NCBI RefSeq assembly: GCF_048771995.1 | Contig: NC_133034.1 | Coordinates: forward strand, 4,679,501 to 4,743,500 | DNA: 64,000 nt | Origin: Taeniopygia guttata | Lineage: Eukaryota; Chordata; Aves; Passeriformes; Estrildidae | Direction: 5' to 3' | Shown here: positions 48,301 through 57,605 of the stretch, piece after piece | Layout of the letters: every line of letters begins with the position of its first letter | Numbering within the stretch: the first letter of the stretch is position 1 | The notes under the pieces: generated by a model | Told to the model about the DNA's origin: nothing | What the model saw: the letters and a program-made list of their open reading frames with translations, nothing else | Databases searched by the model: none | Position numbers and translations under genes: made by a program

Positions 48301-49989
48301 TTCGTTTTTTACAACACTGTGTTTTATTGGGCATGGGAAAGTGCTTGTAAAGGCAGATCACAAGACAAAACGTTATCTCTGTTCATGACTAGTGTTACCC
48401 TGGGAAACTAGGCAGAGAAGATTCACCTCATGTCTGCCTGTGGCATTAAGTCAAAATCTTCCTGAGGTCATTTAATATCATTTTTCCTAAAGATTTCCTT
48501 CATACAAGACACTCCAGTAAGACCTCTGTGCTCCTCAACAACACAGGATCATAAATGCCTTTTTAAGACTTAGGGGATTGATACAAGAGGACAGAAGCAG
48601 TGCCAAGACTTTCTGTGGTTGTTTTTCAGGTCACTGCCTCTGGATTACAATGAGAAAATGCAGATTTCTAGGACACACGCTGTCAGCACAAACTTTATCC
48701 ACTCACCACCCCCAGCTGCCCGTGGCAGCAGCCTGAGCTGGGTGGGGAGCCCCGGCTGCCCAAACACCTGTGTGACACTCCAGCTTAGAGACCTGTGCTC
48801 TGCAGAGCAGCCTGAGGACAGGCACGGTGCTGGCAGGAAATGTGTGACTATAAATACTCTCTTTCACACAGGCTGGAGGATCCCACTGAAGATGACAGAA
48901 ACAACTCCCCTGGACAGCCAGGGGAGCACAATAAGTGACCTTCCCTGTTCTTACAGCCCAGCTCCACCAAACATTTCTTTTCCCCATTCTACTTCCAAAC
49001 CCAGAGCATCAAAGCCCAAAAGCACCTAGCTACACAAACAAGTATTTCTTGCCAACAAAAGGCACCTCTGGACACATCTCAAACCCATCAGGGAGCAGAT
49101 GAGCCATCCCAGAAGCTCTGGGATTCCCAGAGGGCCCCAGCCCACTGCAGCAGGTCTCAGGTCCCTGTGGTGAGGATCACTGCTTGACACCCCCTGCAGC
49201 CACATCCCACGGTGCTTTTTAAACAAACAAGTCTATGTCTTTCACCACTGAATTCGAGTTTAAATCCTTTTACTAGCCATTCTGCTTCCATTAAGGACTT
49301 GACAGAATTACAGAGTCGTTTGAGTTGGAAAGGACCTTAAAGTTCATCTCATTTCACCCCTGCCATGGGCAGGGACACCTTCCACCAGCCCAGCTGGCTC
49401 CAAGCCCTGTCCCACCTGGCCCTGGAAACTTCCAAGGATGGGGCAGCCACAACCAGAAGGCATCTGCCCTGACAAACCCCTCTAAATACCTTTGACGTAA
49501 TAACAGAGCTCTGCAACAGAGATTGCCATACGTGCATTCTGTTCCAGCTGGAAAATTTAACAGGGAAAAACATCAAATTAACTGGCCACTAGGCCAGGCT
49601 GCCAGCCTCCCCCTGACTAAGGCCCTGGCCTCACGGAGGTGCCAGCCGCACACCGAGCTGTCCCCCCGGTGTCCCGGCGGGACAGGGGGCAGGATCCCGC
49701 CCCACAGCTGCTGACGGCCGGCAGTGCCCCCACGCTCCCGGTGACCCCCAGCCCGCCCCGGGAGCTGCACGGACGCGGGGCTGGGCTGAAACAGCGGCCG
49801 GCGGGGCACGGCAGGGAGGCCCGCGGCCTGGCCTGGCCTGGCCCGGCCGGCAGCCGCCACCGCCCCGCCCGGCTCGAAGCCCTCCCCGGCTCCGGGAGCG
49901 GTCCCGCCCGGCAGGCAGCGCCGGGGGCCCGGGCAGCGGCACTCACGCTTGTACTCGGCCATCAGCCGCTTCAGCGCCGTCCCCGCCAT
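33327..49989 (-). CDS. UBE2G2: UBE2G2, ubiquitin-conjugating enzyme E2 G2
   Basis: ER-associated-degradation E2 that builds K48-linked ubiquitin chains with gp78/HRD-type E3s on the cytosolic face of the ER. Six coding exons on the minus strand: 49947-49989, 44482-44517, 44350-44395, 38992-39110, 35306-35446, 33327-33439 (stop TAA). All are GT-AG with matching phases and give exactly 165 aa, the vertebrate length. The UBC fold is complete: [20 protein letters not shown] start, HPN motif at 79-81, active-site Cys89 in RVCISIL, and the acidic loop after the cysteine ([17 protein letters not shown]) characteristic of the G2/Cdc34-like E2s. The C-terminus is [10 protein letters not shown]. It is nearly identical to my memory of human. 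The 16.6-kb span is mostly intron with CR1 fragments. Confidence 0.98.
33440..35305 (-). other. UBE2G2: UBE2G2 intron 5
   Basis: About 1.9 kb. It holds an A-rich tract near 34567-34589 flanked by a short direct duplication (cttctaaacccttatccttc / cttctaaacatttatccttc). Nothing else was recognised. Confidence 0.6.
36690..37198 (+). mobile_element. CR1 LINE 3' fragment, about 500 bp
   Basis: The longest CR1 copy here. It runs through ttggaatgagtccaaaggag, ggaaacaggctgggagcgct, the block after gatattgggaaagaattgtt, and gtgtccaaggccaggttgga to a terminus near cacctatgatcctgtgatct. Sense orientation in UBE2G2 intron 4. Confidence 0.92.
38293..38350 (-). mobile_element. Old CR1 LINE 3'-end remnant
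   Basis: cacagattcactaagctgga followed by aaagatctctaactcaatc matches the reverse complement of a diverged CR1 terminus. Confidence 0.55.
38565..38700 (+). mobile_element. CR1 LINE 3'-end fragment, diverged
   Basis: Reads aggggttgaacaccatgatc, ctgatggtccctccaaactc and the terminus atattctatgtttctatg, resembling a CR1 subfamily with a modified 3' end. Confidence 0.6.
39111..44349 (-). other. UBE2G2: UBE2G2 intron 3
   Basis: About 5.2 kb, AT-richer than the flanks. It holds one CR1 (40930-41285) and otherwise nothing recognisable. Confidence 0.6.
40930..41285 (+). mobile_element. CR1 LINE 3' fragment, about 350 bp
   Basis: Contains aaaggctcctcagaggggac, gacaagaggaaacagcctca, ttggatattaggaaaaattt, caggctgcccagggcagtgg and the terminus ttctgtgattctaattctat. 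This is the CR1 subfamily with the ggttggattcgatggtctta end. Sense orientation. Confidence 0.93.
44693..44765 (-). mobile_element. CR1 LINE 3'-end remnant
   Basis: aatcacagaatggtttaggt then tggaaaagacctctaggatc on the + strand, the antisense CR1 terminus. Confidence 0.82.
49308..49500 (-). mobile_element. CR1 LINE 3'-end fragment
   Basis: The + strand reads tcgtttgagttggaaaggac, ccctgccatgggcagggaca, ccttccaccagcccagctgg and ttccaaggatggggcagcca. Antisense CR1 near the UBE2G2 promoter. Confidence 0.9.
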
Positions 49990-50130
49990 GGCGCGGCCCC
50001 GCCGCCGCTTCCGGGTGCGCGGGCGGGGCGGGCCGGAGCGCGGCGCTCGGTCCGCCCGCTCCGCTCCGCCGTAGCGCCCCGTCCTCCCGCCGGCACCGGG
50101 CGGAATGCCCGCCGGGAAGGACGCGCTGGC
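49640..50130 (-). promoter_or_regulatory. UBE2G2: CpG island promoter of UBE2G2
   Basis: Dense CpG and GC boxes (gggcggggcgggc) surround the first coding exon. No TATA box. A housekeeping-type promoter is inferred; the start site probably lies 20-100 bases upstream of the ATG at 49989. Confidence 0.65.
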
Positions 50131-50285
50131 AGGGCACCGGAGAACACGCACGATGTTTGTAGCTGGGCTCACCCTTGGGATCCCCTCCTGCCGGGGATGG
50201 CCGCAGAGCGCGGGGCAGGGGATCCCGCAGCGGATCCGCGGATATCCCACCCCAGCTCATCACTGAAATGAGCAGGGTCTATGCC

Positions 50286-50309
50286 TTTATTAATAGTCAG
50301 CTCTTTATT
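50286..50309 (-). terminator. Two closely spaced AATAAA signals on the minus strand
   Basis: tttatt at 50286-50291 and 50304-50309, within an imperfect 18-bp duplication (ctttattaatagtcagct). They could end a longer SUMO3 transcript or an unannotated minus-strand RNA just before the UBE2G2 promoter; the sequence alone does not decide. Confidence 0.35.
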
Positions 50310-51130
50310 AAAAAGTCAGCTCGGCAGGGGGCTCAACGAGGAGCTCGCCCCCGCTGTTGTAGCTTCTCCCGTAGCCGAAGGGTGAGCAGGCATGCAGAGT
50401 CTGTCCCTGGAATCTCCGTGGCACGCTGGTAGCTGGAGGTGCAGAGGTTTGCAGTCCATATCTGAAGTCCCAGCAGACCGTCCTCTTTCCTTTCCTCCCG
50501 GCACACTGGTGGCCGCAGGGTGAGGGGATGTGCAGAGCCTGCTGCCGAAGTCCAGCAGCAGCTGTCCCTCTCCTTCTCTCCTGGTAACACCAGGAAGTGT
50601 CTGTCTGCTTTGCTCCTGCTTCCCACAGCCCAGTCCAGACTGGTCCTCGGTGGGGAACGGGGAGGTCAAACACAGGCTAGGGATGGGGTTCCCTTTTCCC
50701 CAACCAGCACACCCATCCAGCCCCCTCCACTGTGCCCCTCTTTTCCATTTAGGGGTGTTTTTCATCCCCAAAACCCCCTCCCATGATTCCACTGGATTAT
50801 TTTGCATCCCAGTCCTAGAATGGTAGTGAGGGTGGGGGGAGGTAGGTGATTCCCAGGAACAATTAGCTAATTAACATTTCAATGTCAGTACTTAGCCCAA
50901 GCCAAGTGTCCCAGCCAGGCTGTTTTGTTCATAACAATCACCACCGCGGAAAGGGAACAGGGGCCTTCCCTGCGAGATACCAGCAAGCAGGAGCATAGCT
51001 AACGTGAACAAAAGGAAAGAAAAAAGGCTGCGTATGATCCCATGGAGCAGCAGGACAGCCTGAGTTAAAATTCCTCTGGAACAGGCTTCGTGGAGCCCAA
51101 ACCACCACACAAATAATTAAACCTCAGCAA
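50310..51130. other. Spacer between the UBE2G2 promoter and the SUMO3 3' end
   Basis: About 0.8 kb with no recognised coding exon. The segment near 50380-50570 shows weak internal repetition (gcagagtctg / gcagagcctg, aagtcccagcag / aagtccagcag). Confidence 0.4.
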
Positions 51131-51147
51131 GGTTGGAGGGGCAACAG

Positions 51148-51153
51148 TTTATT
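51148..51153 (-). terminator. SUMO3: Poly(A) signal AATAAA of SUMO3
   Basis: tttatt on the + strand, about 1.0 kb past the SUMO3 stop. The interval 51130-52166 is taken as the 3' UTR, AT-rich and without other features. Confidence 0.7.
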
Positions 51154-52166
51154 AATATTATTTTGAAGACACCTAAATGTCTCTCCTCACTTACTAGCTC
51201 TTCTGCATAGTTTGGTGACGTTAAAAGGCATTTCTCCCCTTCATTTACAAAGTTTATCTACCAAAAAGAAGTATTAAAAAGAAACCTGAGTCTGCAAACT
51301 TCCAATGCCCACAGAGAAAGAGGCAACGGGACAGATGCTGCCCAGCCCTTGGCAAACAGCTGGAATTTTAGTGATGGGATTTTTATAAGCTTTCACAACA
51401 AAAACACACAGCTACTCTATCACAAGCATTAAGTTTTTGGACCAGCTGCCCTGCTACCTCCAGTTCTGCAATAGTGCAAGACAAAATATTCCCATTTCTG
51501 CATTAAAAAACTATATTTTGGCCTACTTTATCACAATATAAAAAAACACATGTAAACTTTAAGTATGTAAACCCTATCCTGAGCATTGTATGGTGTTCTA
51601 GCCCCAGTCAAGGGCAAGATGCTGCCTAAGGGACTGACTGAATTTGTAACACGAACTAAAAATTTAAAACCTGTATCTGTGTTCCTTCTCTCACACACAT
51701 CTTAAAAGGAAACTTTTACACTCACACTTGCTATGAAAATACATTGAACTATTTATATAACTTCAGTTAAAACAGAGGGGCAAGACCAACCAGTGCCAGG
51801 AAAGAAAAACCAGTGTCCCAACACATGGATGGATGCTTAGGCCACAGGTTTAAAGAGAGAGAAAAAAGAGATAACACAAACAATAATTTTTTTTAAAAAG
51901 GCAAACAACAGTAACACACATTTCTTAATCTGAATTTAAAATGGCTGAATTCAGACACAGCTCAATCCCTGCAGATACTATTTTGACTTGTGCACTCAGA
52001 ACGTCAAAGACAACAAGCTACTTTGGTAAATATCCTGTGGAGATTCAAAGAACCCTGTGAGACTGGCATGTTCATTTGTTCCCTAATAAAACAGCAAATC
52101 CAAGGACATACAAGAGAGTGAGGTGTGATGAGTATCCTCAAACTGTTCTCCAAAAGATGCTGTGTC

Positions 52167-54307
52167 TTAGCAGCCTCCACCTGTCTGCTGGCGGTACACT
52201 TCGATCGTGTCCTTGTGTTTCATCTCCAGCTGAGGGAGTAACACAGGAATTATTTTAACATTTTAAAAATATAGAACATGTAAGTAATACAGAAAACTTG
52301 AAAATGGTGACAAAAGCACATGGCTCTCTGCTCCTAATCAGCACTTCAGGAGTAACTTTAATTACCTAAGACATGAAATACTTTCCATCAGTCACCCTGC
52401 ACAAATTTGTTGGAACACGCTAAACTCACAGCAATATTTCAGGATCATTTTGATTTCAAGCCTCTTTGATCACCACTCAGACATCCGAATATCTGTGTAG
52501 CAATTTGCAGAAAGAGTGTTTTTCATACCTCTGCAGGTGTGTCTTCTTCTCTAATTGGCTGTCCATCAAACAGGAAGGTAATGTGCTTCATTGACAAGCC
52601 CTGCAAGTTCAAAGTCGCACATGAGAAACCACACTGGTGTTTCGGAATCCAAACTAAGTATTCATGGATTTACTGTCAGAACACATGGTAACAAAATTAG
52701 CACTCAAAAAACAAGGGGGATGACACAAAATAGATTTAGATTAGGTATTAGGAAGAAATTCTCCCCTGTGAGGGTGGTGAGGCCCTGGCACAGGTTGCCC
52801 AGAGAAGCTGTGGCTGCCCCATCCCTGCAAGTGTCCAAGGCCAGGCTGGATGGGGCTTGGGGCAACCTGGGATAGTGGAAGGTGTCCCCATGGCAGGGGG
52901 TAGGACTGGATGGGTTTGAAATTCCCTTTTAAGTCCAAACCATTCCGTGATTCTCTGATTTAAGATTTAACCACCAGGACACTTGAGCATATTTGTCTTG
53001 CTGTCTACACTGAGGAAGGTCAAATGCTGGTAACTTTACACTGCCCTTAAAACCTGACTTACCATACTACTGAATCCTGTTCTGACAATGTTTAATCACA
53101 TGAGGAAGGCCTTAATCCCTGCATCAGGGATTGAGGACATTGCTCTGCCCTCTAAAACCCATGTGATTCACACTTCTGTCACACACAGGAATGCTAAAAC
53201 TCCCTGTACCTCTCCAAAAACCTAGAGATGTGTCAGGGTGCAGCAGGCACAGAACAGGGCAGAGTGTAAAGATTGAATAAGCAAAGAAAGGATCCTGCAA
53301 GTAACAGATAAGGGCAAACAAAATCTGACTCCATTTCCAAAGCCATTCACATGCCCACTCTCTGCTCTGCGTAAAACTGGGAGCTCCAGGCTCAGGAGCT
53401 GAGCTGTGGGGATTCATCCTTCTGTTCTGTTCAGGATGGCACTGAGGAACAGCCTGTGACACCTGTGGAACACAGGTCACAACAGTGCAATAGGCAGCAG
53501 GATTCACAGGGGAAGGAGGGAGGAGGAAAAAACCCATGAGGAAGCTGTGGCACAGAAGAATTTATTTTGTGCCGTTTTCCAAACTGAAAATTAACTCAAA
53601 GTTTATGACGCTTTTGGAGGTGACAGGACTGAGGGTTAGTGCATTGTCTCAGAGAAAGGATCGGAAATGGAGGAATTTTTGTAACTCTGTCACAAGGTAT
53701 TAGGGAGCACCTGAGGACGAAGAGGCAGCTCCATTCGACAAGAGCTCTGCACCGAGAAGCTGCCAGCATCCCAGCTCCTCAATGTCCCACACACCTGGAT
53801 ACCCTCAGCCTGCCCACAAACATGTTCCACCATCCACGCAGAGAAGCAGCGAGGGTTTCACCAGCACGGCGACGCTTTGGGTCGGTGGCAGGAGCCCCCC
53901 GGGGCCGCAGGAGCCCCCGGGCCGTGCCCGCGCCTACCTGCCGGCAGCAGTACGCCCTCATGAGCTTGCTCAGCGGAGTGTGCCGCTTTATTCTGAAATG
54001 CACCACGGAGCCATCCTGCCCGGAAACTTTCAGGCTGATGTGCTCGTTCTCCGTTTTCACACCTTCCTGGATGGAAAAATGCGGCGGGCTCAGAGCCCGG
54101 CCGGGCGAGCCCCGCTCGGGCCGGTCCCCGCCCGCCGCATCCCGCGGCTCCTCGGCCGCCCCCGCTGCCCCCGGCCGGGACACCTCGGCGGGGCCGTGGG
54201 GCGAGGAGGGGCGGCCGCTCGTCGCTCCCTCCGTGCCGGCCGCTGCCTCCCTGTGCCCGCTCCTCCCGCTCCTCTCCCCGCCTCACCCGGGGCTTCTCCT
54301 CCGCCAT
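52167..54307 (-). CDS. SUMO3: SUMO3-like small ubiquitin-related modifier, divergent
   Basis: Modifier of lysines on nuclear proteins through SAE1/UBA2 and UBC9. Four coding exons on the minus strand: 54287-54307, 53938-54066, 52529-52600, 52167-52229 (stop TAA). All are GT-AG and in phase, giving 94 aa. Kept features: chain-forming Lys11 in [21 protein letters not shown], and the QQTGG end at 88-92 with a two-residue tail (GC) to be cut by SENPs. Divergent features: residues 48 (AYCCRQ instead of AYCERQ), 55-60 (KHITFL instead of RQIRFR) and 78-80 (LEMKHKD instead of LEMEDED), relative to recalled SUMO2/3. Introns match the SUMO2/3 gene structure, so it is the syntenic gene and not a retrocopy. 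Nothing in it suggests decay. Confidence 0.9.
52601..53937 (-). other. SUMO3: SUMO3 intron 2
   Basis: About 1.3 kb containing one CR1 (52735-52965) and nothing else recognised. Confidence 0.6.
52735..52965 (+). mobile_element. CR1 LINE 3'-end fragment
   Basis: Reads ggtattaggaagaaattctc, ccctggcacaggttgcccag, gtgtccaaggccaggctgga and the terminus ccaaaccattccgtgattct. Sense orientation within SUMO3 intron 2. Confidence 0.93.
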
Positions 54308-54430
54308 GGCGGGGCGGCAGCGGGGGGGCTGAGCGGGGCCTGAGGGCAGCGGGCAAGGGCGGGGCGGGGCCGCGTGCGGCGCGTCCGGCTGAGCCGCACG
54401 GGGGCGCTGTGCTGCGGCGCGAGGAGCGGC
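53870..54430 (-). promoter_or_regulatory. SUMO3: CpG island promoter of SUMO3
   Basis: CpG-rich block over exons 1 and 2 and about 120 bases upstream of the ATG, with GC boxes (gggcggggcggggcc). It abuts the 11-bp minisatellite at 54442. Confidence 0.6.
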
Positions 54431-54441
54431 CTGAGGGGAGC

Positions 54442-55250
54442 GCCGGGACAGCCCCGGGACAGCACCGGGACAGCCCCGGGACAGCCCCGGGACAGCCCCG
54501 GGACAGCTCCGGGACAGCACCGGGACAGCACCGGGACAGCCCCGGGACAGCCCCGGGACAGAACCGGGACAGAACCGGGACAGCACCGGGACAGCACCGG
54601 GACAGCCCGGGACAGAACCGGGACAGCACCGGGACAGCCCGGGACAGCACCGGGACAGCACCGGGACAGCACCGGGACAGCAACGGGACAGCAACGGGAC
54701 AGCACCGGGACAGCCGGGACAGCACCGGGACAGCCGGGACAGAACCGGGACAGCACCCGGACAGCACCGGGACAGCACCGGGAAAGCCGGGACTGCACCG
54801 GGACAGCACCGGGACAGCACCGGGACAGCACCGGGACTGCACCGGGACAGCCGGGACTGCACCGGGACAGCCGGGACAGCAACGGGACTGCACAGGGACA
54901 GTAGCGGGACTGCACCGGGACAGCCGGGACAGCACCGGGACTGCACCGGGACAGAACCGGGACAGCACCGGGACAGCACAGGGACAGAACCGGGACAGCA
55001 CCGGGACAGCACCGGGACAGCCCCGGGACAGCACCGGGACAGCACCGGGACAGCCGGGACAGCACCGGGACAGCCCCGGGACAGCCCCGGGACAGCACCG
55101 GGACAGCCCCGGGACAGCCGGGACAGCACCGGGACAGCACCGGGACAGCCCCGGGACAGCCCCGGGACAGCACCGGGACAGCACCGGGACAGCACCGGGA
55201 CTGCACCGGGACAGCACCGGGACAGCACCGGGACAGCACCGGGACAGCCC
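54442..55250 (+). repeat. 11-bp GC minisatellite, about 74 copies, upstream of SUMO3
   Basis: Tandem of ccgggacagca with ccgggacagcc, ccgggacagaa, ccgggactgca and shortened variants. It starts about 135 bases upstream of the SUMO3 ATG. Open frames of 300-690 codons on both strands are translations of the repeat. Confidence 0.97.
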
Positions 55251-56080
55251 TGAGGAAAACACATACAGGTCCCTTCAGAATATGGTAAAAGTCTTAAAGG
55301 ATTTTCCGTTTTCCATTTCCTTTCCCGGTTCTGCCCCCACAGAGATGAGCAAAGTGGCACAGAAGCAGGAATGGCCTCTGCTGGGGTCTCAGGAGCTGGG
55401 TTTGTTTTTCTCTTTAGGAATTTTCCCCAGTACGGGTTGCCAGGACATGGTAATGACTGATACTTCAGAGAGGAGAAAGAAGTTGCCAGCTCAGGGGAGC
55501 GGTGCAGCTACTCTGGCTTTACCTGAGGTTTTCCGTGGAGGGCAGAGATACCTCGAGCTTTGGATTGGGAAAACGGCGTTGGGTTCAGCCTCTCGTGCTC
55601 TCGACATTCGGAGGGGAGAGAGGCTGCGGCCGCTGTGGGGAGAATTTGTCACCACTGCGGGGTTCTGCCTTCTGCTGCCTTTCTTCTACCGTGAGTGCAG
55701 CTCTGCTCGTAAGACTACAGCGGGGTTTTTTGCAAGATACATAACAAAAAACAATGGTACATGCCCAAAGAAAAAGCTAAAAGAAACATCACCTGTATTA
55801 TGGAAGCATTCAGTGAATATACCCACCAGATACCCCTATAGATGAAATCCGGGACTAAAAAAGGACTTCCAGTAGAAGGCAAATGCAGGCAAATTAGTTC
55901 TAGGAAAGTGGGGTTTGTGTATTAGATAGGAGGCGCATTGTAATGAATCTCCATGTTCAGGGTGGAATAAATACCCTGTTGTGAACTTTTAGCACACACA
56001 TCAGATTCAAGGAGACACTCTTCCATGGGTCTGACGCTGATAAAGAATGTCTGCTTTCTAATGCTTCAAATGAACAAAAA
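55251..56080. other. Spacer between the SUMO3 upstream repeat and the RING gene
   Basis: About 0.8 kb with no recognised gene or repeat. The open frame continuing from the minisatellite to 55845 (+) has no recognisable domain. Confidence 0.4.
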
Positions 56081-56082
56081 AG

Positions 56083-56088
56083 TTTATT
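56083..56088 (-). terminator. Poly(A) signal AATAAA of the RING gene
   Basis: tttatt on the + strand, 184 bases past the stop of the RING frame and in the right orientation. This supports a real short 3' UTR. Confidence 0.6.
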
Positions 56089-56271
56089 TTACAACTACTG
56101 TCCTAATATCACTATCCTAACCTCTTCCTAAGATTCTACAACTATATACTTTCCCTCCCTCAGCTCCCACTCCCCCAGTCTCGAAGCTATGTACAAATTT
56201 ATAGAAGAAAGCAGCCGAGGCCCTTCTCAGCAGCCTGGATTTCAGTTCCGAGGGGCCACGGAGGATCCACA

Positions 56272-56772
56272 TCAGATGAAGATGACGGGCGGGCGGTGCT
56301 GGTTGTCCCCTGCGGGCAGCGCCTCATCCAACCACGGCGGCCGCAGTCCCAGCCCGTTTCTCCGCAGATCCTCCAGCTCTCTCCGGGGCCGCTGGCGGGG
56401 CACAGGGCTCGGTGCCCGGTCCCCATCGGCGAGTCTTCGGCGCCGGCCGCCTCCAGGAGCCGCATCCTCCTGCGCCTCCCGCTGCTGCCGCTGCCGCCAC
56501 CGCAGCACGAAGGGATGGAGGCGGCGGGGCCGCCGTGGGGCCAGCCCGGCACGGTTGTCCAGCCCCGGCAGCAGGCGGATGGCCCCGATGGGCCCTTGGC
56601 AGATGGGGCAGGTGGCAGCGGCGTCGGGGCCGGCCTGGGGCTGGATGCAGGCGTGGCAGAACACGTGCCCGCAGGGCTCCACGGCAGCAGCGGGGCTCCG
56701 CAGGAAATCCACGCAGATGTGGCACACCCGGACGGCTCCTGGCGCTGCTGCCTCTCGCCCGACCTCCGCCAT
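56272..56772 (-). CDS. Intronless C3HC4 RING-finger protein, unnamed
   Basis: Single open frame of 166 aa from the ATG at 56770-56772 (MAEVGREAAAPGAVRV). The frame stays open upstream to a GTG at 56832. Residues 17-58 form a complete RING: C17-x2-C20-x13-C34-x-H36-x2-C39-x2-C42-x12-C55-x2-C58, including CHICVDF, CGHVFCHAC and CPICQGPIG. All eight zinc ligands are present, so ubiquitin E3 activity is likely (inference). Residues 78-140 are very basic with an Arg-rich run (RRPRRLHPFVLRWRQRQQR), perhaps nuclear. The last residues are PPVIFI. A poly(A) signal follows at 56083. I recognise no named family member with this layout; a retrogene or lineage-specific RING gene are the alternatives. Confidence 0.72.
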   Translation of the reverse strand: MAEVGREAAAPGAVRVCHICVDFLRSPAAAVEPCGHVFCHACIQPQAGPDAAATCPICQGPIGAIRLLPGLDNRAGLAPRRPRRLHPFVLRWRQRQQREAQEDAAPGGGRRRRLADGDRAPSPVPRQRPRRELEDLRRNGLGLRPPWLDEALPAGDNQHRPPVIFI

Positions 56773-57404
56773 CGCTGCTCCCGGACCTGCCTCCTCTCGG
56801 CTGCTGGCAGGACTCGAAGGCTTGGCTGCCACTGGTGGACTTGGAGATTCCTCCTCAGTCTCTGGTGGGACTCGGAGGCTCCTCAGTCAGTGGCAGCACT
56901 CGGGTTCTCCGCTCCCTGGCAGCTCTCGGGAGATGCTCAGACTGTGCCAGCACAGAGGCTCCTCGGACAGTGGCCGCACTCGGAAGCTCCTCGGCTGCCA
57001 GTGAGTCCCAGCCTGAGTGCTCTGGTTCTGCCCAACGCTGGTGGTCATAGTTACCCAAGTGGTGTCACAGTGACCGAGGGGTGACATCACAGGGCCCTGC
57101 GGGACACGCCCAGGAGCTCCCCCATCCACAGAGATGGATCCTGTGGCACAAAGCCCACCTGGCAGTGGCCTGCGCACCTCAGTGTTCACCCAGGTCCCTT
57201 CCAGGCGGTCCCTGCTGGGGTGGGGCTGTGCCAGTCCCACCACCAGGACCTGCAGAGGACCTGCTCTGCAGAGCTGCTTCCCATGGCGTGTCCTGGGGCT
57301 GCATCTCCCCAGGGGGAGGACTGCTCGGCCCTTGGTTGAACTTCAGGAGGTTCCATCAGCCCGTTTCTCCAGCTTGATGTGGTACTTTTGGTCCTTTTCT
57401 GGTG

Positions 57405-57605
57405 TCTCAGCAGCTCCTCCCACCGCAGGAAATTCAGCCAACTTGCTGAGGGTGCCCTGGGCCCCATTAATCAGGCCACTATCAAGAAGGAAGAGGACGG
57501 GTCCCAGTACTGACACCTGGGCTACACTGCTGATGATCAGCCTCTATGTCAGCTTCATGCTGCTGCTCAACATCCTCTACTTAACAACCGGGAACAACAG
57601 TTAAA
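57405..57605 (-). mobile_element. CR1 LINE internal fragment (reverse transcriptase region)
   Basis: The + strand reads acttgctgagggtgccctgg, gacgggtcccagtactgaca and ttcatgctgctgctcaacat. Reverse-translated, the middle gives GVSVLGPVLF, the CR1 ORF2 motif usually GVPQGSVLGPVLF. Old and decayed. Confidence 0.72.

Larger units (their letters stand above)
44518..49946 (-). other. UBE2G2: UBE2G2 intron 1
   Basis: About 5.4 kb. It holds CR1 pieces at 44693-44765 and 49308-49500; no internal gene or RNA was recognised. Confidence 0.6.

Noticed and set aside
53782-55845. Very long open frames on both strands (up to 687 codons) around 54.4-55.3 kb
   Set aside because: They are translations of the 11-bp minisatellite joined to flanking GC-rich sequence and to SUMO3 exon shadows; no domain is present.
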